NCBI GenBank assembly: GCA_028023455.1 | Contig: JAQFVV010006453.1 | Coordinates: 974,001 to 1,038,000 of the forward strand | Length of the DNA: 64,000 bases | Source of the DNA: Epiperipatus broadwayi | Taxonomy: Eukaryota; Onychophora; Udeonychophora; Euonychophora; Peripatidae | Reading direction: 5' to 3' | The notes under the pieces: model-generated | Databases searched by the model: none | What the model was told of the DNA's origin: nothing | What the model saw: the letters and a program-made list of their open reading frames with translations, nothing else | Program-made: the position numbers and the translations under genes | Part shown: positions 10,917 to 22,858 of the stretch, in pieces | How the letters are laid out: each line of letters opens with the position of its first letter | Position numbering within the stretch: the stretch's first letter is position 1

Positions 10917-13061
10917 AAATAAAATATTAACTTTGTAAGTAGAAAAAATAAGCAATATTATGATCAATGCAAATAAATTCATACCAGTCTTCAATTTCTT
11001 TAATGAAAAAAAATCTTAATCAAATCTTTATGCTTGAGATAAATTTTGTTAAAAGCATATGTGCAAATAACAAAATTAATCTTAGAAGTATTAAAAAATC
11101 AATCCTCCAATCTAAAAATGATAGTAAATCTGTTAATCAGCATATCCAGCCTATTGCCAACATATACTTCTAAAAATCAAAAATATTCAAATAAAAGCAA
11201 TATGCAAACTCACATACTTTAAAAAAAATAAAGGAATGTCATAAACAAATTAAATTCTTATTTTTAATAAACATTAAAAAAAAAGTCCAATCATAGAAAT
11301 ATATTTTCTACTAAGAAGAAATTGGCCTCTTTTTTTTTAAATACTGATTACTGCTGACATCTAGGCATAATATTTATAATTAAAATTTTAACTCTTAATG
11401 GTCTTCAACAATGAAACTCCTAAAATATTAAATTTTTGCTGAAAGCTTTTATTGTAAATAGTCTAAAATGGATCTTGGCTATTGAAACCTCATATAATCC
11501 AAAGTTTATATGCTGTTATATTATCATTATTTTCAAACATCATTTTAGTATAGGATAAGTGATTCTTCAAGTTTAATCTAGTTTCTGTAATCCATAGCCT
11601 TTTTTCTTCATACTATATCAATTAGCAAACTTTTTTATTTTATCTATTGATCTCACATGTGGTCCTTTTCTAGATCTTTCACTACTTCCTGGGATCCAAT
11701 TTAAAACTTTGACTGTTCATCTATTATTATCTTGTCTAGCAATATGTTCAGCATAGTTCTATTTTAGACTCTTAATTCTTTCATTGATGTGCATGTATAT
11801 GCATTTGTTTTCTCACCAGTGTATTTCATTTTCAATCCTTTCTTATTACTTCTAACATATGTTTCTCTATATTTTATTGAGTAATTTGAAATCTCTAGCA
11901 TATTGCTGTCATTATACATAAAACTAAATTTATTCAACTATTTATTAAATTAAAATTGTATGTAATTATAAAAAAAGTTTTGTTACAAACAGTATAAATA
12001 AATAATTATTTCTATAACATCAACTCATCTAATTAGCTCAAGACCTTATAGAAATAACACTAAGGTCCAACTAACTTATACTAAAGCATAGGCTGTCTTT
12101 TGCAATTATAGAGAGCAGAATCTTTGATAAAAAAATTATTTCAGTATTCTTAGCTGGTTTCTTCTTCTTGGGTTGCTTTTTGCTTGATTTTTTTATAACC
12201 AGATCTAACATTGCAGGTTAACCTCCTTTATTCAGTTTCTTATCATTGATAAAGTAACTTTTGATAATTATATATGACTGGCCTTTGGAGTGTAAAATAT
12301 TTTTTTCTAGAATTCTGATGGTATTGCGAATGGCTCAGTTGCACTATATGTGTAGCTAAATTTTAAAAAAAAGTTTAGATTTAGTGCAATATAAAATTTT
12401 ATTACTAATAATGCTATTTTTACTATCTGCCTTACCTTTCATCTGTGGAAAGGATTTTATTGTTAGGTAGAATTCACCTAAAATATAAAACCAAATGATT
12501 ACTACAAAATGATTGCTTAAAAATAATAAAATGTTACTGTAACTATGCAATAAATAAATAAGCATACAAATAAAATATAGATATAATTTACTTATTAGAA
12601 TTATTCATGAGAGTCAAAGCATCTATTCAGGAAGATGTTAGATAGATCTAGCATATCTGCCAATACTCCATAAAAAGCTAAGTAAGGTTGAAGTTTAACG
12701 ATGTGATTATCTATCTTAACTTCAGCTGATAAATAATAAAATAACTTTTCCAAACCCTTGTCATGTGACCAATCATCAATCCACACAATCAAAAAAATGT
12801 TATGCCTTGAATATTGTAAAACTACTGAAAGGAAAGCTTAAGAAACTATGTACTGGTCAGTATCTGAAATTGTATTTTTACTTTTGTTCAACTCCATGTA
12901 GCATACATGTCCATTATAGCTATGAGCACAGACTCATTATTTGAATCCTTGCTTTACTAATTTTGAGTGATCACAATCAGCAAAATGTTAATAGTTTTAT
13001 CAATTATCATCTCTAATATGCAATTTTAAATTTTACATTGAGTAGTCATATATTCGAACCC
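10917..13061. other. AT-rich stretch, no gene recognised
   Basis: Nothing supportable. A minus-strand open frame at 12601-12792 (63 codons) and others are within chance for this composition and show no motif. Confidence 0.5.
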
Positions 13062-13160
13062 ACAGTAGCAAAGGTCACAGAGTGCAATGATACTAAATGC
13101 AAAATAAAAGAAGCATACTTCATTGCAAATGATGACAATGCAATAAACTGTAAAGAATCA
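13062..13160 (+). pseudogene. Penelope-like element P2 remnant, end of GIY-YIG domain
   Basis: The frame reads TKCKIKEAYFIAN, then NAINCKESCFSIS before a stop. It matches the end of the P2 frame at 20801-21060 (SKHKVKEA..LILNNTHPINQKETCFFVS). The pattern is the C-terminal part of a PLE GIY-YIG domain (a KEA..I block, then a P/A-IN block). About 100 bp downstream is the same hairpin as behind the other P2 copy. An open frame on the opposite strand here (13046-13357) is a shadow. Confidence 0.6.
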
Positions 13161-13181
13161 TGCTTTTCCATCTCTTGAAAG

Positions 13182-13345
13182 GGGACTATATGAAGACATT
13201 GAATAAATTTGCATAAATTATTATCCAGTTGTTTCAAATCACAGCTCAAGCTGACACTCCCAAGATAGGCTATGAATATGGGAACTAAAGGTTCCCAAAA
13301 GTGCTCAACCTGATAATTCTTTTGATATTGAGCTTCACTTGTTTG
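13182..13345 (+). other. P2 3' tail with conserved hairpin and (G/A)AAAGTGCTCAACC
   Basis: ATTGAATAAATTTGCAT is followed by a perfect hairpin GGGAAC-TAAAG-GTTCCC (13280-13296), then AAAAGTGCTCAACC. The same order is found at 21110-21210 and 51270-51375, each time with hairpin then GAAAGTGCT. Conservation of the hairpin with changing arm sequence suggests an RNA structure. Confidence 0.6.
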
Positions 13346-13357
13346 CATAATGTGCAA

Positions 13358-14383
13358 GTTGTAACTTACTGCTCAAAGGTAAAGTAGAAACAAGGATTTT
13401 ATTCCAATATTATTTACATGGAGTTTTAGTTTGATAAAAAAATGGCATTAATAGATTACAATCACAGATAACTTTAACTTTTTATGTTACCAGGAAACTA
13501 TCAATTACTACTAATTGACAATCTTTCTTAAGCTAAACATTTTTGCTCTTTTAACTTATCTATAATAACTCTTTTGTTAAAGTTTATTAAAGTTAAAGAA
13601 GGTTTTCATTTACTTCAGACCCAAGTTTTTATAAGAATTTAAATCCAAAAAATTATTTTTATATGTGTGGAAAAGTAGAAGAATAGCATTTTCTTTAAGA
13701 TCCTTCAAATAGTAATTAATCTTTTTCAGAAAGTTGCATATGTTGAATTATATTTCATCATGGATTTTTAATTTAATAATGAATGGAAATTGAGAGATTA
13801 TATCCATGTAAACAGAGATAACTTTTAGCTTTTGATATTTAGAAACTGACATAATTTATAAATTTTATACCAATTTTTATTTGATAATATTTGTCTTTTT
13901 TTGTTATTAAAATGTAGACAAGGTAGCATGTGAAAAATCATAATGTCTTTAAAATGAAAGTGTCTTTACTTTTGGTCAAAACTTCAGATATTCTCTAAAC
14001 TATACATAGGTGAATTACAAAAAATGTGAATATCTTATCAAAAAATCTGCAAATTCAGGGTCCATATTTATCTAATCTGGAACTTTTATTTGTTCAGTAG
14101 CATACATTTTAGTAACAAAAATGATTTTTTTTTATATATTTTTCTATCAAACAATAATTTAAAAAAATACAAGTGATTTAAAATTTAAGCTTTGGTTACC
14201 TTATTCATTGACATGACTGCATTTATTGACAATGATGGTTTGTTATTTTTTTTTTTTTTGGTATTTCTGACCTTTGCTGTGAACCAATATGACAACCTGT
14301 ATTTTTGATAAATCTACAGTTTCAGGAGTCCCCAAAATTTTTAACAAAAAAATGCTTGTTAGAAAACATATTCAATATTTACA
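13358..14383. other. AT-rich stretch, no gene recognised
   Basis: I see no coding, repeat or RNA feature that I can support. Confidence 0.5.
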
Positions 14384-14412
14384 TTTTTTTTTTTTTTTTT
14401 GGGGGGGGGGGG
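14384..14412. repeat. Homopolymer pair T17-G12
   Basis: A run of 17 T is followed directly by 12 G. The reverse-complement type (C11-A11) is at 36455-36476. They could be insertion tails or assembly-sensitive tracts. Confidence 0.9.
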
Positions 14413-14435
14413 TTAACTGATTAACAGAAAACTAC

Positions 14436-14461
14436 AACAGGCAAAACTCTCTATACATATT
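14436..14461. repeat. Fragment of family B terminal sequence
   Basis: AACAGGCAAAACTCTCTATA and the next few bases match the terminal sequence of the family B elements at 22.5, 48.0 and 49.0 kb. The match stops abruptly, so this is only a relic. Confidence 0.65.
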
Positions 14462-17400
14462 GGTGACCATGTGATGTTTATTGATTTTAACAGAAAACTA
14501 AAATAAAAATACAATTTTTATCATTATGACAATTAAAAAAAATCACTGGCATAAAGAAACACACTGAATTGAATCAAAGTACAATAATGTTAAGAGTGTC
14601 ACATTGCTTCCAATGTTATAAGTATAAAAAAAAATGAAATAAATCATTTTAATGAAATTTATTGGAATTTATTCATTTTTTAATTTAATAATCAATTTAT
14701 TAATTTTATTTTAATTTAACAACAAGTAACACATTTTCAGTTAGATTATAGGCTGTCTTTTTCATTTATCAAAAATATGGCTGCCATCTTGGTTTATAGG
14801 AAACTCACAAGTAACTTTTTTTTTTTTTTAAGATTTGTAGTTATTACTTTTCAAAAATCACTAAAAAACTACATGAAAATGCAGAATCTGAATCTCACAT
14901 CATTATTTTCCACTGTAACAATCTTGATAAACACTGAACTATAAATATAACAAAAATAAAAAAATCATTTAAAAAATCATTAATTTTTATTAAAGAACAA
15001 TAAAAATTACCTTTTCTCAAAGTGGAATAAATAATAAATTGAATGATAAAACTTGCATGGGCATAATATGTATAGTTTTTATGCATCATTTTAAATTAAA
15101 TTTGATGCTAGCAAATTTCAAGATAAAAAATGAGGTTCTATAAAGAGAGCATGGATATGGTCGAAACAACAATTTTTCAATTTAACAAATATAGTTTGAA
15201 TTAATTAAAAATTAGATATAGAAATGTAATGTACAGTAGATTGCAATAGTATGTGTTGATACAGTATTTTTTTGTTTGCTATAAAAACTGCCATTATCTT
15301 AAATATCTCAGAAATAAATTACAAGATTGTTGATTAAAATTGAGCAAATAAGTTATCTCTTTAACTTATGTTTACTAATCTTTGCATATAAAGTTTATTA
15401 CTAACCATATAATGCATGAAATTTTTTTTTCTTAACCCAAAACAATTTACAATTGTGATGACCATATTTTTGCAACAAAATAATGTTCATACGAATTTTA
15501 ATCCAAAATTGATTGAATATATTTTAACTAATAACATTTTGAAATTTATTATTAATGCCCTTTGTTACTGTATATAATCAAAGTTGTGCTTTTAATTATG
15601 CATTGTACTGAATAAAAGTGGCATTTTTTTGCTTTTATAGCTGTTAATGATGAGAATTTGTTACACTTTATATATATTGCAAAAAAAACCACTGATTATC
15701 TTGCAAAGATACTGGATGAAAATTGGACAAGTATATTAATTATATCATTAATTCTGTAACTGTATTATGAATAATCTTTATATTATATATTTTTAGTGTG
15801 AATGTTGCTATTTTATCATCAGATGGCATAGTTTTAATGGGGTGACTGTCCTATGATGTCATCAATCTTACAAAATGGCCACCATTTAAATAATGATGGA
15901 TATTTTTACAAAAAAGTTTTGAAACTTTTTTTAAAAATCATTGTAATGAATAATTGATTGTAAATCAAAATAATGGGTACAAATTGATAATGAACATGGT
16001 AGCAAATCCTTACACATGGTTCTTTATATTCCAGTGTAAAAGGGTTCTTGTATTCTAAATAAATACAACCTACCAATCACAATATAGCAAACATTCTTTA
16101 TATGATCATTTATCACATTAAAAAACGGACAAATCTGTTCTGTAGAAAACAAATATTTTGACTCAAATCATTTTCATCAATTGCTCAGGGTGCGACCGAT
16201 CTCCAAAATTGTATGGCTATTGTTCTTCTAGTATTAAAATCTGCAAACATGGCCAATACAAGTTTAAAGCATTAGTAATCATCACAATGATCTTCTAAAA
16301 ATCAAACTCTTTCCACACAGTTAAATAAACAACAAAGACTAGTCTTATCATCTAACTTGTTTTATTATCTAAATCATAAATGTATAATTAATTAACAAAT
16401 AATTAAAATTTTCATCGCTAGATTGCTATGTTTATATTTCAGACATTAAAAATAATTATTTGATAAAGTTGAAATATTTTATATATGCAAGAAATACAAG
16501 GAGATATTTAAATTTTTCTATATTTTTATTAATAATAACTGGTGTAAAACAATATACAAATGTTTCTATGATTTGCCTACTTTTCATTGTTTTAAAATAA
16601 TCATTGCCGATGAATGTCATGGTATTGAATCGCAAAATTAATTTTGTGTTTGTTTTTGATACGTATTTATCAATTTCATTAATGCGGGAAATTAAAAAGT
16701 AAATATATGCAGATTAGTAAATATGGCATATTTGCGTTGTATTTTTTATTACAATAAACAAATAACTGATTGAACGAAGGTAAGATTTCGAGTTGCGTGA
16801 AGATTATTGACATTTAAACCTGTGTTAATAAAGTTTCAACCTGCATAATTTATTTTTTTTAAAATTAGCTTTATTTACATATTTACATATATAAGTGTTT
16901 ACGCGTAGATTGTGTGCGACATATTTTATTAAAAAAACGTGTAACTTCGATCTTAAGAAATAGTTTTATTATTAATAACTTTCGGAAAAAAAAAATATTC
17001 ATTTTTGGTTCATTTGTTACGTGATTAATGATAATATTTATATCCATTGGTTAATTTAACAGAATATATTTAAGCTAAAGGTTACAAATAATAAAATTCC
17101 GTTCATTTTGCGGTTAATTTGGGTAGTGCAGTGAGTAATAATATTTCTAATATTACTCGTTTTAGTTTTATTTAAAATTATTGTTCTTACAAGTATGGGA
17201 AAAAAAAGTTGATTTCAGCAGATACTTATTGAAGAACAGCGATAGGGAAAAGGATTATCTACCAGAATTCCCAATTTCTGGATGGCGAACGTTTAAGAAA
17301 TACCTTCTAGTTAATATATCTATTTGGCAATTAACATGGATAGCAACTGATTTGACCATGAACCAGTTATCTGAAAAATATACTGTCTTTAACTGAACTC

Positions 17401-20400
17401 AGGTTATATGCATGACAGGTATATACATCATCTCTGCCTACCAACGCCTTTACTATATATATATATATGATAGGCATTGTGTGAAACTACGATAGAATGT
17501 CTACATATTCCATAAAATGCGTAATCATTTTGACAAAAACGAAATAAGCTTCCCGTTGTGTTGTCATCAATATGGAGTAAATGATTACTTACATATTCAT
17601 TTTGCTTAGGGTCAGGATTTTATTTATATACAAAACAAGTTTGAATTATATCTATATAGAGGATCTAGTCAAATACAGATTATTATTACATGATCCCTAT
17701 TGACTAAATACAAAAGGCTTAGATTAATTAAACATATGATATTTTATGACATGGGAGCATATTACATACAATCTATGAGACAGCAGAGTTACTGTCTATT
17801 AGATTCCACATTTATAAACCTAGCACACATGTTACCTGTCCAGCATTGTGACTATATTGGGAAAAAAAGATGGGCAATGAATTTAACACTTTATTTATAG
17901 GCAGACAATGAAAACTATGAAAGCACAACTCAGATTAGAAACCAACATGGTTTGGTCTAGTGGTATTATTATACTCATCAATTAATCTGATCTAAAGACT
18001 TGCATATCAGACAGGCCTGCAGTTGCATCATATAACATAATTTCATCTTAGGTATGTGTGCTAAGCTGCCTATATTTTTTTTCAAGTGATGTTGCATCTG
18101 GTTAGTGGTTATTCTGCTTATTTCTTTTTGTCTTGACTTTAATTGTTGTCTCTAGTCTAGATTATTTTTTTGCTGTGGATGTTGTTTTTTTTTTTTGGAT
18201 TCTATTTTTTTTTTTTTTAGATGATGTCTCTCTGCTCTGGATACTGTTTTTATTTAGTCTCCAATCTATGTTTAGGTCAGTGTCTCAGAATTGTTTAATA
18301 TTTGTACTCAGAGCCCTATTTGTTTTTTTTTTTTTTTGGTTATTTCTGCATTGCCCTTTAATAAGCAGAGATTATTCTCAGCTATCTCTGATGTGTATGC
18401 GAACTTTCCTCCATTTATCATTAAAAGGCATATGGATTTGTTTTTTTAATTTAGGCAAGATGTCATTTTTTTACAGCTATACAATCTATATATCACTCTA
18501 TCATCTTGTTGCTATTTATTTGTAGGGCAGACACACTCTCCTTATTTTCTTAATAGTGTGAGCACAAAAATGTTGGACCTGTCATGCGCTTATATTTTGT
18601 AAATTTGTTCAAGTTATTTACCCAATGAGTGAATTTTTCCACTCCCACAGCCACTTCCTAACTGGTAAAATTTCTCTTATTATCTTAAATTTTATTACAA
18701 TTCAGAATGACCTAAATTGATTTGGCAAGTGAGCAGATATTTAATTGCATCCTGCCTGCTTATTTTTTAATATATTTGTTCATGTGTTTAGCTTAGTTTG
18801 CTGTTGTAATACCTCTAGCTAATTTCTGCATAGTAAATTGCAGTAGCTATTTCATGAAATACTTTTGGAAAAAGCACATTATGTGACCCTTTTTATTTTT
18901 ATTAATAGACTCTTTCTTGCATTCTGTTTGAGTCTTTGAAGACTGTAGAACCTAAATAAATATCCATTACTGTCTATATATATTAATTTTCTAATTACCT
19001 TGCCATTTTTGACTTTTATACGATTTATAATTTGTACATTTTACATTACTTTTGTTATCTCTTTTAACGTCTCTTCTTTAAGCTAAATTAGCTGTTACCT
19101 TTTTTTTTTGCAAACATTGTGTTAATTTAACTTCTTCCCAATAATATCTGCAAGATTAGTTTTTGAATCTTCAATCTTTAGGTGATAGTCATTTTTGCAA
19201 TGAAATACCTTGTGTGCAGCAAGTTTTTCCCTCTGTCATTGCTTTTATATTTTCATTTGATATTATATTGCTTTTACAGCAGATCAAATTATTTATCTAT
19301 TAGTTGTAGAATCTAGCTAGATTCTTAGTCATGTTCATTTGATCATTTTCTGACTCAATCTTTATACCTGGTTCATCATTTTAATAGTAAATTATCATTT
19401 TTATATTTTATATAATAAATTGGGTATATAAAACTTTGTCCCAAAATAATCTAAACTCACACATATTTGCCATTTTTTGCAATTTGGCTGTAAACTCCAA
19501 TGTGTTTCATAATCATTCTATTTTTTTTTAAATTCAAACTTTGTAGAGTCACTATTGGTTTGGGATAAAATATGAAATTAATACATCTATTACCTTATCG
19601 TGCACTATGTGCAATGGGAGCATTGATACTGTTTGCTCACATAAAATTTCATACATTGCCAGGCTACATGTTATCAATATTGGTCTCAAGAGAGAATATA
19701 AACTGGTTTATTTATGCGATCTAGTTCTCCAGTGACTTTATTTAAATCTTCACAAGAGAGTCTATTTTAACCAGTTTTTTTTTTAAACTTTCTTTATGAT
19801 GCTAGGAATACAATCATGGTTAATATTTTTCCTAGGGAATAAATGTAACTATATTCACAAATGTGTGTTGGCATTTGGACTGACAGTGGCATTTGGACTG
19901 ACACTTTGATGATAGCTATATGGAATCTAACCAAAAAATACATATCTTATAGCCAATTGTTGTGTTTGGTTTAATAAAGAGTTAGGTAGTTAATGATAAC
20001 AATGCATTTTGTTAGTATGATATTTCTAGATACATATCAGATTATTATTGGTAGCCTTTAAATTAAACTAATAGCTTTAGTAATCTACAATAACTTTTTC
20101 CTGTTATGGCTACATAAACATAAGATAAAATTCAGTTAAATTTATGGGGAGAGCATAATGGAACTAAGATTAATATTAAGTACATGAATTCCTATAGCTT
20201 AATATAAATGTTCATATTAGTTATATATATGAACCTATGTGGTGATTGTGCCTTTTATTATAACATATGAATGGAATAATTGTCTGAAAATTAAGCTTCC
20301 TTTTACAAATTTATCACAGATAGACTATCTTCTAAGGGCAGACATTATACTGAGAGAAAAGTCACAGAATGAATTTTTTACATTATTTATAGGAAGATAA

Positions 20401-20800
20401 TGATAGCAATAAAAACCCAAATCACATCCAGAACCATCTTCCACTAAAAATATTGATTGTACAGTTCAATTAATCCTATTCAGATGCTTGGTAGACCTAT
20501 AATTACAACATACTATATTTACTTTATGAAAATGTAACCTAGAACAATATAAAAAAGATCTCATCAATGTTAGATTCAAACCCAATCATCTTACAAGAAA
20601 GGTAAAACTATTTTACCAGAAGTTACACACCAAGTAAACAACAAACCATCGCTTCTTTTTCCACAATCATTCCCTAACTAAAAACTTTTTCAAAACCTCT
20701 CATTCTTTCAAGCTGTTTTTGCACATTCTCTTCATATAATAAACTAATCAATAATTCAAACCACATCCTGAGATTAGACTCCCACAGTATATAAAATCAC
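14462..20800. other. AT-rich stretch, no gene recognised
   Basis: Open frames at 17181-17396, 17700-17900 and 18133-18525 have no recognisable domain. The last is a T-rich, Phe-rich artefact. GGCTGCCAT/GGCCACCAT words at 14780 and 15877 hint at an old repeat, unresolved. A 17-bp tandem duplication (GGCATTTGGACTGACA type) lies near 19869-19903. Confidence 0.45.
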
Positions 20801-21060
20801 ATGTTCTCAACTGGCTGCAGTGCCATATATTATGGTGAATCTCATGCTTCCATCTCCACTCACATCTCTCAGTACTGTTACTTATACAAAAAAGGTCTGA
20901 ACAAACCTGAATATTATTCCATTTTCTTGGAACACCAAAGATTTACCAGCCATATTTTTGAACTATCTTCTACCACCATTGCCTGTATTCACCTTGACTC
21001 TAAACATAAAGTTAAAGAAGCATAGCTTATACTTAACAACACTCATCCTATAAACCAGAA
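20801..21060 (+). pseudogene. Penelope-like element P2: GIY-YIG domain remnant
   Basis: The frame reads TGCSAIYYGESHASISTHISQ, close to the GIY-YIG core (YIGES.RSL.TRI.EH), then SIFLEHQRFTSHIFELSS, then HKVKEA, a stop at 21023-21025, then LILNNTHPINQKET and CFFVSKKWAL. The order YYGES, EH..FTSHIF, KEA..I, PIN is that of the nuclease domain at the end of PLE proteins. In the core the conserved R appears as H, and a stop interrupts the helix, so it is dead. No reverse transcriptase region precedes it. It is a different lineage from P1 and P3 by sequence. Confidence 0.7.
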
Positions 21061-21240
21061 GGAAACATGCTTCTTTGTGTCCAAAAAGTGGGCTCTCTAA
21101 TTCACGTTGAATAATTTCAAATATTCATTCTGCACATTTTTCATTGTTATCATTCAACTCACTGGTGATGATTATGAGAAGACAAAACTTCTCGAAAGTG
21201 CTCAACCAGTAATTTTATTGTCTGTAATTAGCTTCATCAA
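21061..21240 (+). other. P2 3' tail with hairpin and GAAAGTGCTCAACC
   Basis: Downstream of the P2 stop come GTTGAATAATTT, then TGGTGATGATTAT, a hairpin GAGAAG-ACAAAA-CTTCTC (21176-21193), then GAAAGTGCTCAACCAG. The layout TGATGA, stem, GAAA recalls a hammerhead core but has four extra bases before the stem. Confidence 0.6.
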
Positions 21241-22414
21241 TCCTACATTTTAGCACATTTAGACATATTATTTGTTTAACTGGGAAGTTTACATTTTTCT
21301 TATTATTACATTATTCTGATTTATTTTGTCCAGATAGTCTATAAAAAATATAAATCATTATTTTGACAAAGCATAGTATAATATATAACATATTAAATAC
21401 TTTTTTAACAAATTGAAATTGGTAAAATACAAACTAATTAAAAATATAATACTCATCAGAAAAAAATTGTTGTATTATATTTGAAAAAGAAGAAGCATTC
21501 TTGAGAATCAATTAAGATGGAAAATAGAGAGGAGAAGTGCTCAGACCTTGACTTAATTGTATAAAAATGATGAATAAAAAAAGTTTAACATCAAAAAAAT
21601 AATTGTAGTGATGTCATTTGCTTTGCTGTAGTTTGTTTAGTTTTTCACCTTGTTTATAAAAAAATTTCCAAAACATCGAAGAAATGTGTAGAGGTGATTT
21701 TTTCTCCCATTGTCTTAAACTTTTATGCATTTTATGCAACATTTTAGTTTTATATACACAAAATATGATTTACAAGTGCCACTCACAACATCCACTTCAG
21801 GTTAACTGCTGAGTGCAAAAATTTGGATACTTGTGAATCAGATAATAATTTGCCATTGATAAATGCCTGCACAAATAATGAATCCATGTGTGTGAGGTTG
21901 TCACCTAGGTCATTTTAAGAGTAATGCTTCAGCATGAAATGCATATTGGGAGTCATTTATTATGGCTCACTACTCATGCTTTAAGAATGTGTGCGTAATT
22001 GGAAGTTTTAAATATATAAATACACATATGAAGAGATGCCCACCCATTTACAATGCATGAAACATTTTTCATTTTCCCCATAATATTAACAAATTATAGA
22101 ATGTTTCATGGATGATGATTAGAGTTGATATTTCCTCAGTTACTTGCATATTTTCAATGTGCATTAAAATATATATCTTAATATAGGCAAGAAAATTGAC
22201 ACATGGACTGTAACAGATTGAAATTTTTATACTTCTAGATATTTTATAAAACTCCATTAAACAGACAAATATAATTTGCTTTAAAAACAGATATATATAA
22301 ATAGTCATTTGTAAAGATTTCAATCCTCACCATTATTCAACATTACTTAGATAATAAGCTGATTTTACATAAAAATGGGGGATTATAAAAATGTAATAAC
22401 ATCAGACTAAGATG
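21241..22414. other. AT-rich stretch, no gene recognised
   Basis: I see no supportable feature. The minus-strand open frame 22069-22323 has no motif. Confidence 0.5.
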
Positions 22415-22490
22415 CTCTGCATACTTTAGTGCAATGATAGTATGCCAGATTCTAGAACCTAAGGTCCTTGGTTTGATTTCGGATCTTATG
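22415..22490 (+). repeat. tRNA-like SINE head
   Basis: TTTAGTGCAATGATAGTATG resembles a pol III A box, and GGTTTGATTTC (22470-22480) a decayed B box, spaced as in a tRNA. AGATTCTAGAACCT lies where an anticodon arm would be. Similar wording recurs at 43783-43814. It is immediately followed by a family B element. Confidence 0.55.
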
Positions 22491-22618
22491 CTTGCTCTTA
22501 ACTGTTATTAAAACAGGCAAAATGCTCTATATGTATTGCCATTCAGTACAAGCCAGAGTAATCAATGGAGGTCAGAAGGCTTGTGCATAAAATCCCCATC
22601 TAGTATCTACTCATCTAA

Positions 22619-22664
22619 TATCCCCAGACTAGTTTCTGGCTTGTGGCATTCATCAGTGAGGATC
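22619..22664 (-). ncRNA. Type I hammerhead ribozyme (B1, minus strand)
   Basis: On the minus strand: ATCCTCA, CTGATGA (22650-22656), stem II region ATGCC-ACAA-GCC, GAAA, C-TA-GTC, then TGGGGAT. ATCCTCA pairs with TGGGGAT over 7 positions (one U-G), giving stem I. GAAAC...GTC gives stem III of two pairs with a 2-base loop and a GUC cleavage triplet. The core boxes are complete. Stem II is weakened by one change compared with GGC/GCC in the 48-kb copy. Confidence 0.75.
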
Positions 22665-22751
22665 CTCAATGATAAAGACCACAAGCTAGAAACTAGTCTG
22701 GGGATATTGGATAAGTAGGCAAGGCCACAAGCCAGAAACTAGTCTGGAGAT
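22656..22751 (+). ncRNA. Decayed hammerhead copies on the plus strand of B1
   Basis: The mirror unit at 22656-22705 has ATGATAA instead of CTGACGA, then ACCACAAGCTAGAAAC, TAGTC, TGGGGAT. A second partial unit (22721-22751) keeps AAGGCCACAAGCC, AGAAAC, TAGTC but lacks the CTGACGA box. Neither should be active. Confidence 0.55.
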
Positions 22752-22858
22752 ATTGGATGAGTAGGCACTAGATGGGGATTTTCTGGAATCCATTGATTAC
22801 TCTGGCTTGCACTGAGTGGCAATACATATTGAGAGTTTTGCCTGTTTTAATAAACTTA

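Larger units (their letters stand above)
22505..22858. mobile_element. Palindromic hammerhead element, family B copy B1
   Basis: It starts TTAAAACAGGCAAAATGCTC and ends with the inverse GAGAGTTTTGCCTGTTTTAA. The two arms (about 150 bp) mirror each other: AGAGTAATCAATGG, GTGCATAAAATCC, TAGTGCCTACTCAT-type, then CCCCAGACTAGTTTCTGGC. The centre is GAGGATCCTC (22658-22667). The right arm has an extra partial unit (22721-22751). No protein is encoded. Related copies: 48036-48197 (one arm) and 48991-49370 (two arms). Confidence 0.85.

Noticed and set aside
13046-13357. 103-codon minus-strand open frame
   Set aside because: It is the shadow of the P2 PLE remnant and its 3' tail on the plus strand.
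17955-18035. tRNA-like TTTGGTCTAGTGGTATTATT
   Set aside because: It resembles an A box, but no B box or cloverleaf follows.
18133-18525. 130-codon Phe-rich open frame
   Set aside because: It comes from a T-rich tract; no recognisable membrane protein pattern beyond low complexity.
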